NCBI RefSeq assembly: GCF_000374925.1
Contig: NZ_KB895541.1
Span: 310,001 to 374,000, forward strand
Origin: Arthrobacter sp. 131MFCol6.1
Lineage (GTDB): Bacteria; Actinomycetota; Actinomycetes; Actinomycetales; Micrococcaceae
Length of the DNA: 64,000 nucleotides
Reading direction: 5' to 3'
Part shown: piece after piece, positions 50,825-59,486 of the stretch
Layout: each line of letters starts with the position of its first letter
Position numbering within the stretch: position 1 is the stretch's first letter
Made by a program: the position numbers and the translations under genes
Notes under the pieces: generated by a model
Told to the model about the DNA's origin: nothing
The model's database searches: none
Seen by the model: only the letters and a program-made list of their open reading frames with translations

Positions 50825-51517
50825 TCATGGCGCCTTTTGCCCTGCACCGCCACCCACCGGCGCGTCGCCAGAGTGGATGCCGTTCGACAGCCACGACAGA
50901 TCACCCGCGTCGGTGTTTGTCGCGTAAACGCTCGGCCGACTAGCGCCGTAGCGCACGATCGATACGGAGGCGGGCCCCACGTTTATACGCTGGAACAGGT
51001 CAAGGTGCATGCCGAGCGCGTCGGCGAGGATTGACTTGATGATGTCACCGTGACTCACCGCCACCCACACGGCCCCTGGCCCGTACTCGGCTTCGAAGGC
51101 TGCATCGTGGCGTCGAATCGCTGCCACCGACCGAGCCTGCATCGCGGCCATGGATTCACCGCCGGGAAAGACGACGGCGGACGGTTGCGACTGCACAACG
51201 GGCCACAAATCCTCGGTCGCGAGATCACTGAGCGTGCGGCCCTGCCACTGGCCGTAATCGCACTCGGTGAGATCCGGATCGACCGGCGCGTACGGCGAGC
51301 CAGCCTGGCGATCGAGGATGAGCTGGGCGGTCTGCTGACAACGCTCAAGTGGGCTCGACACCACCCCGACTACTGGCACGGCCGCGAGCCGGTCTCCGGT
51401 CAGAGCCGCCTGGTCGCGCCCGATCTGGTCCAGGCTGACGCCGACGGCCCGACCGGCCAGCAGTCCAGTGGCATTGGCTGTGGTGCGGCCGTGCCGCACG
51501 AGAATAACTGTCGCCAT
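50825..51517 (-). CDS. Histidine phosphatase (MSMEG_4193-type phosphomutase-like)
   Basis: A 230-aa histidine-phosphatase-superfamily enzyme. The catalytic RHG is at residues 8-10 (VILVRHGRTTANATG), the second arginine region is SSPLERCQQTAQLI, the acid lies in LTECDYGQWQG, and the second His is in VAVSHGDIIKSIL. It would hydrolyse or transfer phosphate on a small metabolite. It is first in the trio with DUF3090 (24 bases apart) and SCO1664. The C-terminus is Gly-rich and disordered. Confidence 0.9.
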   Translation of the reverse strand: MATVILVRHGRTTANATGLLAGRAVGVSLDQIGRDQAALTGDRLAAVPVVGVVSSPLERCQQTAQLILDRQAGSPYAPVDPDLTECDYGQWQGRTLSDLATEDLWPVVQSQPSAVVFPGGESMAAMQARSVAAIRRHDAAFEAEYGPGAVWVAVSHGDIIKSILADALGMHLDLFQRINVGPASVSIVRYGASRPSVYATNTDAGDLSWLSNGIHSGDAPVGGGAGQKAP

Positions 51518-51702
51518 CCACCCAGCCTAACCACCCGCTCGATGGCGGTGTGAACCTTGCCGGTCGTGCGTCGAACAGGCAGATAATGCACTGGCGGAAC
51601 CCTTCAAGCACACCGACGCGCTCAAAGCCGCCTAAACGTACTCGGCACGCATCGACCAGCTCATGGCTGACGCAGCAAAACCGGACGAACCGGCACCGCC
51701 AG

Positions 51703-51729
51703 AAGAGTGTGGACAGTGTCCACACTCTT
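51703..51729. promoter_or_regulatory. 27-bp perfect palindrome upstream of the FAD monooxygenase
   Basis: AAGAGTGTGGACA (51703-51715), central G, TGTCCACACTCTT (51717-51729): 13-bp perfect arms, 95 bases before the monooxygenase start. A second shorter inverted repeat GGATCG/CGATCC lies at 51735-51740 and 51749-51754. It could be an operator for a repressor not encoded next door, or a stem in the leader. Confidence 0.65.
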
Positions 51730-51824
51730 GGTTTCGGATCGGGTCTTTGCGATCCAAATTGGGTCCGACGTGGGATCGCCAGCAGTGCGGACTTGCCTCC
51801 GGTGTTGAGTGCTTGAATGGGGGC

Positions 51825-52982
51825 ATGGTGGATCGCAGCGTACTGGTCTCCGGCGGCGGGATTGCCGGCTCGACCGCCGCGTACTGGCTGGAGAAGGCTG
51901 GCTGGTCGGTCACGATCGTGGAAAGAGCGGCCGACACACGATTCAGCGGCAACCCTATCGACGTACGCGGAGCAGCGGTCGCTATTGCACGGCAAATGGG
52001 CATCTGGCCGCGCCTGGAGGAGGCTGCCACCGGTGTCGAACGCCTGGTCTTCGTCGACGCGGACGGGCGGCCACAGGCCACGATCCGCACGCGCCGCCGC
52101 GTCGACCGCCAGCAGGAGGTCGAGGTCGCACGCAATGAACTCGTCGGCTTGTTGTTCGACAAGGCCCGGGAGACAAGTCTCATCATCCCGGACGACTCGA
52201 TCGCTGCCTTGCATCAAGACGGCGGCGGAATCGACGTCGAGTTTCAGCGGACCCCTTCCCGTCGCTTCGACCTGGTCGTAGGAGCCGACGGACTCCACTC
52301 CACCGTTCGGCGCCTGGCATTCGGCCCCGAGGAACGTTTTTCCCGCCCTTTCGGCATGTTCGTGGGCACCGTGCGCGCCCCTGTGCCGGTCGCGGATCCG
52401 CGCACCGTGCTGTTGTACAACGAACCGGGAACCTCCTTGACCATCCATCCGGCGGGTGGGAAGCCCGGTTTCGCATTTATCTTCCGTGGGCAGCACGATT
52501 TCGACTACCGCGATGCGGAACAAGGAAAGCGCCTCGTCGAGTCCGCCTACGCCGGCGGCGGATGGCTCACCACGCTCGCGCTCGAGGAATGGGGTGCGTC
52601 CGGCGATAGGTACTTCGACGCCGTCTCCCGCGTGGACGTACCGCGGTGGAGTGCCGGCCGCGTGGTGCTGCTCGGTGACGCGGCGAGTTGCATCTCGCTG
52701 TTCGGTGACGGCTCCAGCAGCGCGATCGTTGGAGCCAAGACCCTCGCCGACGCGATTGCCGCCCATCCGGGCGACCACACCGCTGCTTTCGCCGGCTATG
52801 AACACAGGCACCGCCAACACGTCCGACCGCTACTACGGGGCGCCGGCATCGCATCGCGCCTCCTCGTACCCAAGACCCGATCGGGCATCGCGATGCGCAA
52901 TGCGGTGTTGAACGCGGCCGGATCCCTCCGCCGCGGACAGCGCACTGAGGACGGGCTGCAACACCCGAACGGGGTGGATTGA
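51825..52982 (+). CDS. FAD-dependent monooxygenase (TetX/PHBH-like)
   Basis: A 385-aa group A flavoprotein. The FAD Rossmann motif is VLVSGGGIAGSTAAYWLEKAG, the DG motif is LVVGADGLHSTVRR and the GD motif is RVVLLGDAASCISLFGDGSSSA, all intact and in order. The G-D-G-S segment after GDAA resembles tetracycline-inactivating/aromatic hydroxylase relatives. ATG 51825 or GTG 51828 are both possible; GGGGG is very close to the first. A palindrome lies upstream, and an MFS pump gene is convergent downstream, a pairing typical for xenobiotic resistance. Substrate unknown. Confidence 0.88.
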   Translation: MVDRSVLVSGGGIAGSTAAYWLEKAGWSVTIVERAADTRFSGNPIDVRGAAVAIARQMGIWPRLEEAATGVERLVFVDADGRPQATIRTRRRVDRQQEVEVARNELVGLLFDKARETSLIIPDDSIAALHQDGGGIDVEFQRTPSRRFDLVVGADGLHSTVRRLAFGPEERFSRPFGMFVGTVRAPVPVADPRTVLLYNEPGTSLTIHPAGGKPGFAFIFRGQHDFDYRDAEQGKRLVESAYAGGGWLTTLALEEWGASGDRYFDAVSRVDVPRWSAGRVVLLGDAASCISLFGDGSSSAIVGAKTLADAIAAHPGDHTAAFAGYEHRHRQHVRPLLRGAGIASRLLVPKTRSGIAMRNAVLNAAGSLRRGQRTEDGLQHPNGVD

Positions 52983-53258
52983 GAATGGCGAAACGGACAG
53001 AGGAGGGGGACGGAGAACCCTGCGCCGATACGACCGGCTACTGTAGCGGTTTCTCGGGCAGCACTTCAGGTGAGTTGTATTCCGGAAGTACCCGGTACAC
53101 AGCCTCGGCGTACGACGGTACTTATTAAACCGGCGTCGGAGGCTTGTTGCCTGAGTTTCGCGCCGTACGATCCTGTTCCCTCCATGGGAGAGCAGGACCG
53201 GCTTCACCGAACCGGCACCGTTCACCGGCGCGCTGGTGTGCTTGCGAGCCGTTGATGA

Positions 53259-54890
53259 TCACGGCGCCCGTTGGGAGTCCTGCTTGGTTTGGGTGCCGGG
53301 TTGAATGGTTGGTATGCCGCGGGTGAAGACCAGGGCGAGCAGTGTGATCAGGGCAAGGATGGAGATGGCGGCGCGTAACCCTTGGATCTGGCTGTCCGCG
53401 TTCGCCTCCGAGACCGCGTCGATGGTCGCGGGGGGAACGTTCGCGGCAGTGAGCGCGGCCCTCAGGTCCGCGTCGGAAACGAACGGAACCCCGTCGGCGA
53501 GCTGTACTTGCGCTTGCGACTCGAGGGTGGCCGGGATTTCCGGGTTGTCGTGGATGATCGCGAAGAACGAGGCACTGAGCGCGGAGATGAGCACAGCGCC
53601 GGCTAGCGCGGTCCCGATCGAGGCGCCGAGCTGGGTGCCGGTGTTCTGCAGACCGCCGACCTCACCGCTTTGTTCGTCAGGCACGGCGGACACGGTGACG
53701 CTGCCGAGCTGGGAGGCCATCGCTCCCAGTCCGGAACCCGCGAGCAGCAGCGGCCAGGTCACGATCTCTGGACCCGCACCGACTTCGAGCAGTGCGACCA
53801 GGAGCACCAGGCCGGTGAACAGGGCGACGAAGCCGGCGTTGACGACACGTCGTGGCGAAGCGTCCGGGCGCAGTTTCGGTATGCCTATGGCGAAGATCAG
53901 CAGAGTCAGCGAAAGAGGCAGCAGGCGCACTCCGGTCTCGATCGCCGAAAGCCCGAGCGCCACGGACAAGAACAGTGGGACGACGAAGAAGGTGCCTGCT
54001 TGGACGAGGTACATGAACAGGAAGGAGGTGACGCCGCTGCGCAGCTGGAGGTTGCGGAGCATCGCGGGGTCGATGAGCGCGCCCTCACCGCGTGCGATGC
54101 GCCGGTTCTCCCACGCCATGAAAAGGGCCAGGACCACACCGCCGCCGAGGATGAGCCAGATGACCGGAGACAGCCCGAGCCACTCCGGCGCGTTGGGTTT
54201 GGGCTGCACGAACCCCCACGACCCCGAGAGGAGGATGCCCATGACGATCAAAGTGAGACCGAGCGCCGACAGCACCGTGCCCACGAGGTCGAGGCGGACA
54301 CCCTCCGCAGCGGGTGTGTCGTTAACGCGCCGCGCGAGAAGCAGGATGACGACCACGATGAGGACCTCGCCGGCGAACACCCAGCGCCACGATGCGTAGG
54401 TGGTGAACGCGCCGCCGATCAGCGGGCCGAGCGCCGCCGCGATGGCGCCGGCGGCGGCGACCAGCCCGTAGGCACGCGGCCGTTCGGGCTTGCCGAAGTT
54501 CGACGCGACGAGCGCCACGATCGCCGGCATGATCAGTACGGCTCCCAGACCCTCCAGGAATGACCAGCCGATGATCAGCACGGTCAGGTTCGGGGCCAGT
54601 GCCGTCGTCAACGATCCGCAGGAATATACGACGCACCCGATCGTGAACGCCCGCTTCCGTCCGATGATCTCGCCGATCTTGCCGCCCGTAATCATCAACG
54701 ACGCCATCACCAGCGTGTAGAGCGTGATCGCCGTCTGAATGCCGGTCACCGTGGTCCCGAGGTCGCTGGCCACCGTCGCGATCGCCGTGTTCATCACGGT
54801 GGTGTCCAGGGCCATCACGAACTGCCCCATCGCCAACGTCAACAGCACGACCCCGGTCGCACCCACTTGCCGCTCAGCCACATCGCTCAC
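53259..54890 (-). CDS. MFS multidrug transporter, 14 TM (DHA2/EmrB-QacA type)
   Basis: A 543-aa proton-driven efflux pump with about fourteen hydrophobic spans. The motif D1 region FVMALDTTVMNTAIATVASDLG is in span 1, ITGGKIGEIIGRKRAF in loop 2-3 and LGPLIGGAFTTYASWRWVF (antiporter motif C region plus WRW) in span 5. A long extracytoplasmic loop near residues 435-510 (LESQAQVQLADGVPFVSDADL) precedes the last span. It starts at GTG 54890. It is convergent with the FAD monooxygenase; together they look like modification plus export of a hydrophobic toxin. No regulator gene is adjacent. Confidence 0.9.
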   Translation of the reverse strand: MSDVAERQVGATGVVLLTLAMGQFVMALDTTVMNTAIATVASDLGTTVTGIQTAITLYTLVMASLMITGGKIGEIIGRKRAFTIGCVVYSCGSLTTALAPNLTVLIIGWSFLEGLGAVLIMPAIVALVASNFGKPERPRAYGLVAAAGAIAAALGPLIGGAFTTYASWRWVFAGEVLIVVVILLLARRVNDTPAAEGVRLDLVGTVLSALGLTLIVMGILLSGSWGFVQPKPNAPEWLGLSPVIWLILGGGVVLALFMAWENRRIARGEGALIDPAMLRNLQLRSGVTSFLFMYLVQAGTFFVVPLFLSVALGLSAIETGVRLLPLSLTLLIFAIGIPKLRPDASPRRVVNAGFVALFTGLVLLVALLEVGAGPEIVTWPLLLAGSGLGAMASQLGSVTVSAVPDEQSGEVGGLQNTGTQLGASIGTALAGAVLISALSASFFAIIHDNPEIPATLESQAQVQLADGVPFVSDADLRAALTAANVPPATIDAVSEANADSQIQGLRAAISILALITLLALVFTRGIPTIQPGTQTKQDSQRAP

Positions 54891-55257
54891 AGGCCCTCAC
54901 TCTCCGACGGACGAACCGCATCCAGGACTTGATGTTGATGAGCGTTATCGCAATGGCAAAACACAACGTCGCTGAATGCTTCCATCCGCCCTGTCTGATA
55001 AGCACGCGGCCGAGACTGGGACTGCCAGGCAGCGGACTGATCATCCATGGGGCCAGCATGGCACCCGTCCTGGATATCCGGCTCATCCAGAACGGACGAT
55101 CTATTCGATGGAGACGTCTCAGCAACCGGACGGGCGAAGCGTGAATGCCGCGCCTGTGCGACAGAATCATAAGTCTCCGAACGGATGGCGCTCAGACCTT
55201 CAGTTTTCACATGGCAAGGAGCCTCTTGCGTCGGCCATTACCGACTGGAGGCTCACC

Positions 55258-55521
55258 ATGTCAGATCGCAATTACACCTTGTTCGTGGCGTCGTACGCCG
55301 ACGCGGGCTTGGCGGCAGAGGATTTCAAGGCTATCAAGGCTATCAAGGCCGTGAACGAGGACAACGAGAACTGGTACGCCGTCGTCGCCTATGTCATTAC
55401 CATCCTGATCAGTCTCATTGACCCTAAGGTGGCAATCGCACTCTACTTCGCCATTGCGGTATTCCTCTTCGTGCCGTTCCAGGCCGTCGCACGCGCGGTC
55501 ACGGGGAAACGACCAAGCTAA
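55258..55521 (+). CDS. Small chimeric membrane protein, 87 aa (DUF1269-like start, TMEM175-like end)
   Basis: ATG 55258 has TGGAGG seven bases upstream. Residues 3-24 (RNYTLFVASYADAGLAAEDF) look like the opening strand-helix of DUF1269 proteins. After a short duplicated stretch AIKAIKA, residues 38-85 (ENWYAVVAYVITILISLIDP and the rest) form two membrane helices resembling the C-terminal part of a TMEM175/DUF1211 potassium channel. I infer two unrelated ends joined by recombination at the short repeat. It still has a good ribosome site and may be expressed. The 367 bases before it contain no supported gene. Confidence 0.55.
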   Translation: MSDRNYTLFVASYADAGLAAEDFKAIKAIKAVNEDNENWYAVVAYVITILISLIDPKVAIALYFAIAVFLFVPFQAVARAVTGKRPS

Positions 55522-55693
55522 GGACCGGCCTGCGGCAGGAGGCCGGATCCGATGACCCGTCGGGGCCCGGCCGCCCATCGCAGCGTCTGTCCTCAGTACG
55601 GTTCAGCGCACGCCACTCATACGCTCGGGGGTCCTTCGCCTCTGTCGGGCGACCCACGCCCGGTCGTAGCGTTCCTCCCATGTGGAGGCAATG

Positions 55694-56842
55694 ATGTTTT
55701 CCCGCCGCGCGGCTGCGACCCTCCCGGCACCCGAGGACACGACCAGCCCCGGGTCGACGGCACCTGAGGGCACGACCAGCCCCAGGTCGACGGCACCCGA
55801 GCTGCACATCCGCGCGTTCCGTGTCGGATTCGTCGGCGCACTCGGTGTACTTTTGGCACTTTTTCTCGGCGTCATCGTCGGGCAGCTCAGCACCGTCATC
55901 CTCTATGTTGCCCTCGCCATCTTCCTGGCGCTGGGCCTTGACCCCGTGGTCAGTTGGCTTCAACGGCGCGGGATGCCCCGCTGGACGGCGATTCTCATCG
56001 TCTTCGCCGTCGTGATCGGAGTCTTTGTCGCGCTCATCGCGGTGATCGTGCCGATTGTCGTCGGGCAGGTCACCACCACGATTAACAACTGGCCGGAAAT
56101 CGTCAGAGACTTCAAGAACAGCGACTTTGTGGCCTGGGTCGGGTCATTCAGCGGCTCGAGCTGGGTCGAGGACACCGCCGCCACGATCGGCAGTTGGCTC
56201 GGGAACCCGAACAACATCGGCGTACTGACCGGCGGTCTCTTCGCGGTCGGCGCGGGCATCGCTGGGGGCCTCACCGGCGCCACCATCGTTCTGATCCTCA
56301 CGCTGTACTTCCTGATTTCGCTCGAGTCGATGGAGCGCTACGCCGCCCGGTTCGTGCCGGCCAGCTCGCGGGCCGGTTTCATCGACGTGGGCCAGGACAT
56401 CACCGGAGCAGTCGGCCGGTACGTGATCGGCCAGCTCACTCTGGGTGCGGTGAACGGCGTTCTGAGCCTGATCTACCTGACCATCATCGGCGCCCCCGCC
56501 CCGATCCTGCTGGCCTTCATTGCGTTCCTCTGCTCGCTCGTGCCGCTCGTCGGAACCCTGACTGGTGCAGTCATCATCTCGCTCGTATGCTTGGCCGCGT
56601 CTCCCGCGACCGGCGTAGCGGCAGCGATCTACTACCTGATCTACATGCAGGTCGAGTCGTACGTGATCAGCCCGCGCATCATGAACAAGGCAGTAGCGGT
56701 GCCCGGCGCGCTCGTCGTGATCGCCGCGGTCGCTGGAGGAACCCTCGGCGGCGTGCTCGGCGCCCTCGTCGCCATCCCCATCGCCGCGTCCCTCATCATC
56801 ATCGTGCACAAGGTGGTCTTCCCCAGACAGGATGCCGCGTAG
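55694..56842 (+). CDS. AI-2E family transporter (PerM/TqsA-like)
   Basis: A 382-aa membrane protein. After a 35-residue polar N-terminus come the typical spans: LGVLLALFLGVIVGQL, LYVALAIFLALGLDPVVSWLQRRGMPRW (family signature), FVALIAVIVPIVVGQV, then ITGAVGRYVIGQLTLGAVNGVLSLIYL and FIAFLCSLVPLVGTLTGAVI, and IYYLIYMQVESYVISPRIM near the end. Family members export small molecules or act as Na+/H+ antiporters. GTGGAGG precedes two adjacent ATGs; the second (55694) is better spaced. The potassium channel gene starts 20 bases downstream, so they are probably one transcript. Confidence 0.88.
   Translation: MFSRRAAATLPAPEDTTSPGSTAPEGTTSPRSTAPELHIRAFRVGFVGALGVLLALFLGVIVGQLSTVILYVALAIFLALGLDPVVSWLQRRGMPRWTAILIVFAVVIGVFVALIAVIVPIVVGQVTTTINNWPEIVRDFKNSDFVAWVGSFSGSSWVEDTAATIGSWLGNPNNIGVLTGGLFAVGAGIAGGLTGATIVLILTLYFLISLESMERYAARFVPASSRAGFIDVGQDITGAVGRYVIGQLTLGAVNGVLSLIYLTIIGAPAPILLAFIAFLCSLVPLVGTLTGAVIISLVCLAASPATGVAAAIYYLIYMQVESYVISPRIMNKAVAVPGALVVIAAVAGGTLGGVLGALVAIPIAASLIIIVHKVVFPRQDAA
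55733..55798 (+). repeat. 33-bp tandem duplication inside the AI-2E transporter N-terminus
   Basis: Two adjacent 33-bp units (55733-55765, 55766-55798) encode EDTTSPGSTAP and EGTTSPRSTAP, differing at a few bases. The unit length keeps the frame, so it lengthens the disordered N-terminus. Confidence 0.8.
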
Positions 56843-56862
56843 CGGCGTCCCGCAATCCGGCC

Positions 56863-57579
56863 ATGACACAAGAAACCTGGCAGAAGCATTCGCAGAGGCC
56901 CCTCATCGTTGCGGCCTTTGTCTTCCTGGCGGCCTATTCCATCCTGGTCATTGCACAACCGCCCGAGCCTTCCGCCGATGCGCTGACGTTTGTCATCTGG
57001 TTGACCTGGGCAGCCTTCGGCATCGACTACATCGTGAAACTAATGCTGGCCCCGCGGCGGCGCCGGTGGTTCCTCCGCCACCCCATGGACCTGCTTATTG
57101 TGGTCATTCCCGCGGCGCGGCCGTTGCTGCTCCTGCGGCCCTTGAGGCTGCGCAAGGTGATGGACCGGGCCCCGGGCACTGCCATCAGGGCGCGCGTCAT
57201 GGCCTACGTCGTCGCCTCCGCCGTCCTTCTCCTTTACACCGTGGCCCTGAGCGTACTCAGTTTCGAACGGGGCGCTCCGGGCGCGAATATCACCTCGATG
57301 GGTGACTCCCTGTGGTGGGCGGTGGTCACCATCACCACGGTCGGTTACGGCGACCTGTACCCCGTCACAGTTCCCGGCCGGCTGGCTGCGTCCGCGTTGA
57401 TGATCGGCGGGTTTGTCGTCCTGGGCATGGTCACCGCGGTCCTGTCTTCCTGGGTGATTGAGAGTGTGACCGCCGCAACCAGCTCACGGACCAAAGCACC
57501 CCATGACCGGCCAGCCCACAGCCTGAACGAAACCGACAATATGCACACACCAGGCAAGCCACGCACGGACCGGCGTTAG
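56863..57579 (+). CDS. Voltage-gated-like potassium channel
   Basis: A 238-aa channel subunit. The selectivity filter TVGYGD is at residues 159-164, preceded by the pore helix SLWWAVVTITT. Hydrophobic segments before it include RPLIVAAFVFLAAYSILVI and FVIWLTWAAFGIDYIVKLML. The region LLLLRPLRLRKVMDR is an S4-like, positively charged helix with few charges. The inner helix is LAASALMIGGFVVLGMVTAVL. No cytoplasmic RCK/TrkA domain follows, only a 35-residue polar tail. It starts 20 bases after the AI-2E transporter. The likely role is setting membrane potential. Confidence 0.9.
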   Translation: MTQETWQKHSQRPLIVAAFVFLAAYSILVIAQPPEPSADALTFVIWLTWAAFGIDYIVKLMLAPRRRRWFLRHPMDLLIVVIPAARPLLLLRPLRLRKVMDRAPGTAIRARVMAYVVASAVLLLYTVALSVLSFERGAPGANITSMGDSLWWAVVTITTVGYGDLYPVTVPGRLAASALMIGGFVVLGMVTAVLSSWVIESVTAATSSRTKAPHDRPAHSLNETDNMHTPGKPRTDRR

Positions 57580-57711
57580 CGGAATCAACAACCCCGTGAG
57601 CTGATCCTCCAGCAGCGCTTTGAATCACCGCAGGTTCGCACGCACAGCAGGAACTGACCCAGGCAAGCAGTGCCAATGGCGGTTCCTGCCCGAACAGGAA
57701 GGTCGCCGATC

Positions 57712-59148
57712 ATGGCCGAAACCAAAATCAAACACCCAAGCGTCGAGGAACGAGCTGCGAAGGGCAAAGACCGCCGGGAAAAAACGCCCGTCTCCAGCCA
57801 CACCGGCTGGGCCCCTGCTCCCGACCGCCCTGACCCGGTCGCGCTGCTCGAAGAACAGAACCTCACCCGCGAACAAGACCTGGTACCGGTGCGTCACGGC
57901 CGGATGCTGGTCTCACCCTTCACGTTCTACCGGGGTGCAGCCAAGATCATGGCCACCGACCTGAAAGACACCCCCAGAGCCGGCCTGAAAGCCCAGCTGT
58001 GCGGCGACGCCCACCTCTCCAACTTCGGCGTCTTCGCCTCACCCGAGCGGAACCTGCTCTTCGACCTCAACGACTTCGACGAGACGCTCCCCGGACCCTT
58101 CGAGTACGACGTCAAACGCATGGCCGCGAGCTTCACCATCGCGGCCCGCAACAACGAGTTCACCAAGGCCGAGGCGCACGACGTGACCCTCAGCGCGGTC
58201 AGGGCCTACCGCGAAGCCATGAAGGATTTTTCCCGGATGGGAACGATGGACATCTGGTACGCGCACCTGTCCGAGCAAGAGCTGATGTCGGCGATCGAGA
58301 CGGCCGCGAGCAGCGAGATAGGGAAGGCACAGAAAAAGGCGGTGGAACGGGTCGAGAAGCGCACCAAGAAGTCCGCACTGAAGGCACACACCCGCGACAG
58401 CCTGCAGGCACTCTCCAAGCTCGGCGAGCTCGTGGACGGACAGTACCGTATCGTCAGCCAGCCACCCATCGTCATCCCCGTCCGGGAACTGGCAGCTACG
58501 TACGGGATGTCTGGCGACGAGGTTGAGAAAACTGTTCGTGAACAGCTCCGGGCCTACCGGGCCACACTTCCCGACGACCGGCGTCTCCTGCTCGAGCGCT
58601 TCGAAGTCATCGACGTCGCCCGCAAGGTCGTGGGCGTCGGCAGCGTCGGCACCCGGGCATTCATCGCCCTGCTCCAGGGACGCGATCAAGAGGATCCGCT
58701 GTTCCTCCAGGTCAAGGAGGCCACCAGGTCCGTGCTCGAAGACCACCTTCCCAAGAGCAAATTCAAACAGCCCGGCGAACGCGTCGTGCGCGGGCAGCGG
58801 ATGATGCAGGCCGCGAGCGACATCTTCCTCGGATGGACCAAAGGCGCCCAGGACAACCGGTACCTGTACTGGCGCCAACTGCGTGACATGAAGGGCTCAG
58901 CCGTTATCGAAGAAATGAAACCGTTCGACATGACCTCGTATGCCCGCGTCTGCGGATGGACCCTCGCCCGCGCCCATGCCCGGTCCGGGGACCCGATCGC
59001 AATCGGAGCGTACCTGGGCAAGAGTGACAAGTTCGATCACTCGATCACCGACTTCTCCGAACGCTATGCCGACCAGAACGAACACGACTACCAGGCCTTT
59101 TCCGACGCGGTTCGATCTGGCCGGCTGGAAGCCATTGCCGGCGTTTAG
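57712..59148 (+). CDS. DUF2252 family protein
   Basis: A 478-aa protein of the DUF2252 family, distantly kinase-like. Start ATG 57712 (MAETKIKHPSVEERAAKGKD) with AGGAAGG upstream. Characteristic segments are RMLVSPFTFYRGAAKIMATD, LCGDAHLSNFGVFASPERN (the GDxHxxNFG motif, as in aminoglycoside phosphotransferase-type kinases), FDLNDFDETLPGPFEYDVKR, and VGVGSVGTRAFIALLQGRD (glycine loop). GDAHxxNFG plus DxNDFDE could bind Mg-ATP. Substrate unknown. It stands alone and is followed by a terminator-like stem. Confidence 0.9.
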   Translation: MAETKIKHPSVEERAAKGKDRREKTPVSSHTGWAPAPDRPDPVALLEEQNLTREQDLVPVRHGRMLVSPFTFYRGAAKIMATDLKDTPRAGLKAQLCGDAHLSNFGVFASPERNLLFDLNDFDETLPGPFEYDVKRMAASFTIAARNNEFTKAEAHDVTLSAVRAYREAMKDFSRMGTMDIWYAHLSEQELMSAIETAASSEIGKAQKKAVERVEKRTKKSALKAHTRDSLQALSKLGELVDGQYRIVSQPPIVIPVRELAATYGMSGDEVEKTVREQLRAYRATLPDDRRLLLERFEVIDVARKVVGVGSVGTRAFIALLQGRDQEDPLFLQVKEATRSVLEDHLPKSKFKQPGERVVRGQRMMQAASDIFLGWTKGAQDNRYLYWRQLRDMKGSAVIEEMKPFDMTSYARVCGWTLARAHARSGDPIAIGAYLGKSDKFDHSITDFSERYADQNEHDYQAFSDAVRSGRLEAIAGV

Positions 59149-59217
59149 GCCGACGGTACGGCCACCTCCAACCCGACACCACGCCAGTGGCTCGCTCCTG
59201 CCTGCCTCCCACGAGAC

Positions 59218-59255
59218 GGGCAGGAAGACCCCGGAACCCAGGGATCTTCCTGCCC
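59218..59255 (+). terminator. 11-bp stem-loop after the DUF2252 gene
   Basis: GGGCAGGAAGA (59218-59228) pairs exactly with TCTTCCTGCCC (59245-59255) around a 16-base loop, 69 bases after the stop codon. No long T-run follows. Confidence 0.55.
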
Positions 59256-59364
59256 CAGCTCACGCAACTTCAGGTTAGGGGCTTGCTGTGCCGCGGGCCC
59301 ATCCGCGGTGTCGATGGAGGTGAAATTGGCACCATCGATGATTGAGAAATTGAGCGGTAACAAG

Positions 59365-59405
59365 AACGCGGCAACTGAACGGCGTTGCCGGTCAGTTGCC
59401 GCGTT
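59365..59405. repeat. 14-bp perfect inverted repeat in gene-free DNA
   Basis: AACGCGGCAACTGA (59365-59378) and TCAGTTGCCGCGTT (59392-59405) are exact complements with a 13-base spacer that itself contains GCCG/CGGC elements. The 338-base gap 59149-59486 has no supported gene. It may be a terminator for the leftward oxidase gene or a mobile-element end. Confidence 0.6.
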
Positions 59406-59486
59406 ACTCGTGGTGCCTCTGGCGCGGGCTGTGAGGTTGCTTCCCGGTCCTCGGTTGATCATCCACTTCTCACGCAGGCTGTGCTG

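Noticed and set aside
51520..51820. Remnant of a plasmid helicase/methylase C-terminus (frame with EPFKHTDALKAA)
   Set aside because: The resemblance is vague and an in-frame stop follows; too weak to list as a feature.
53305..54399. A 364-codon plus-strand frame
   Set aside because: It is antisense to the 14-TM MFS gene and has low-complexity Ser/Arg composition; a shadow of high GC content.
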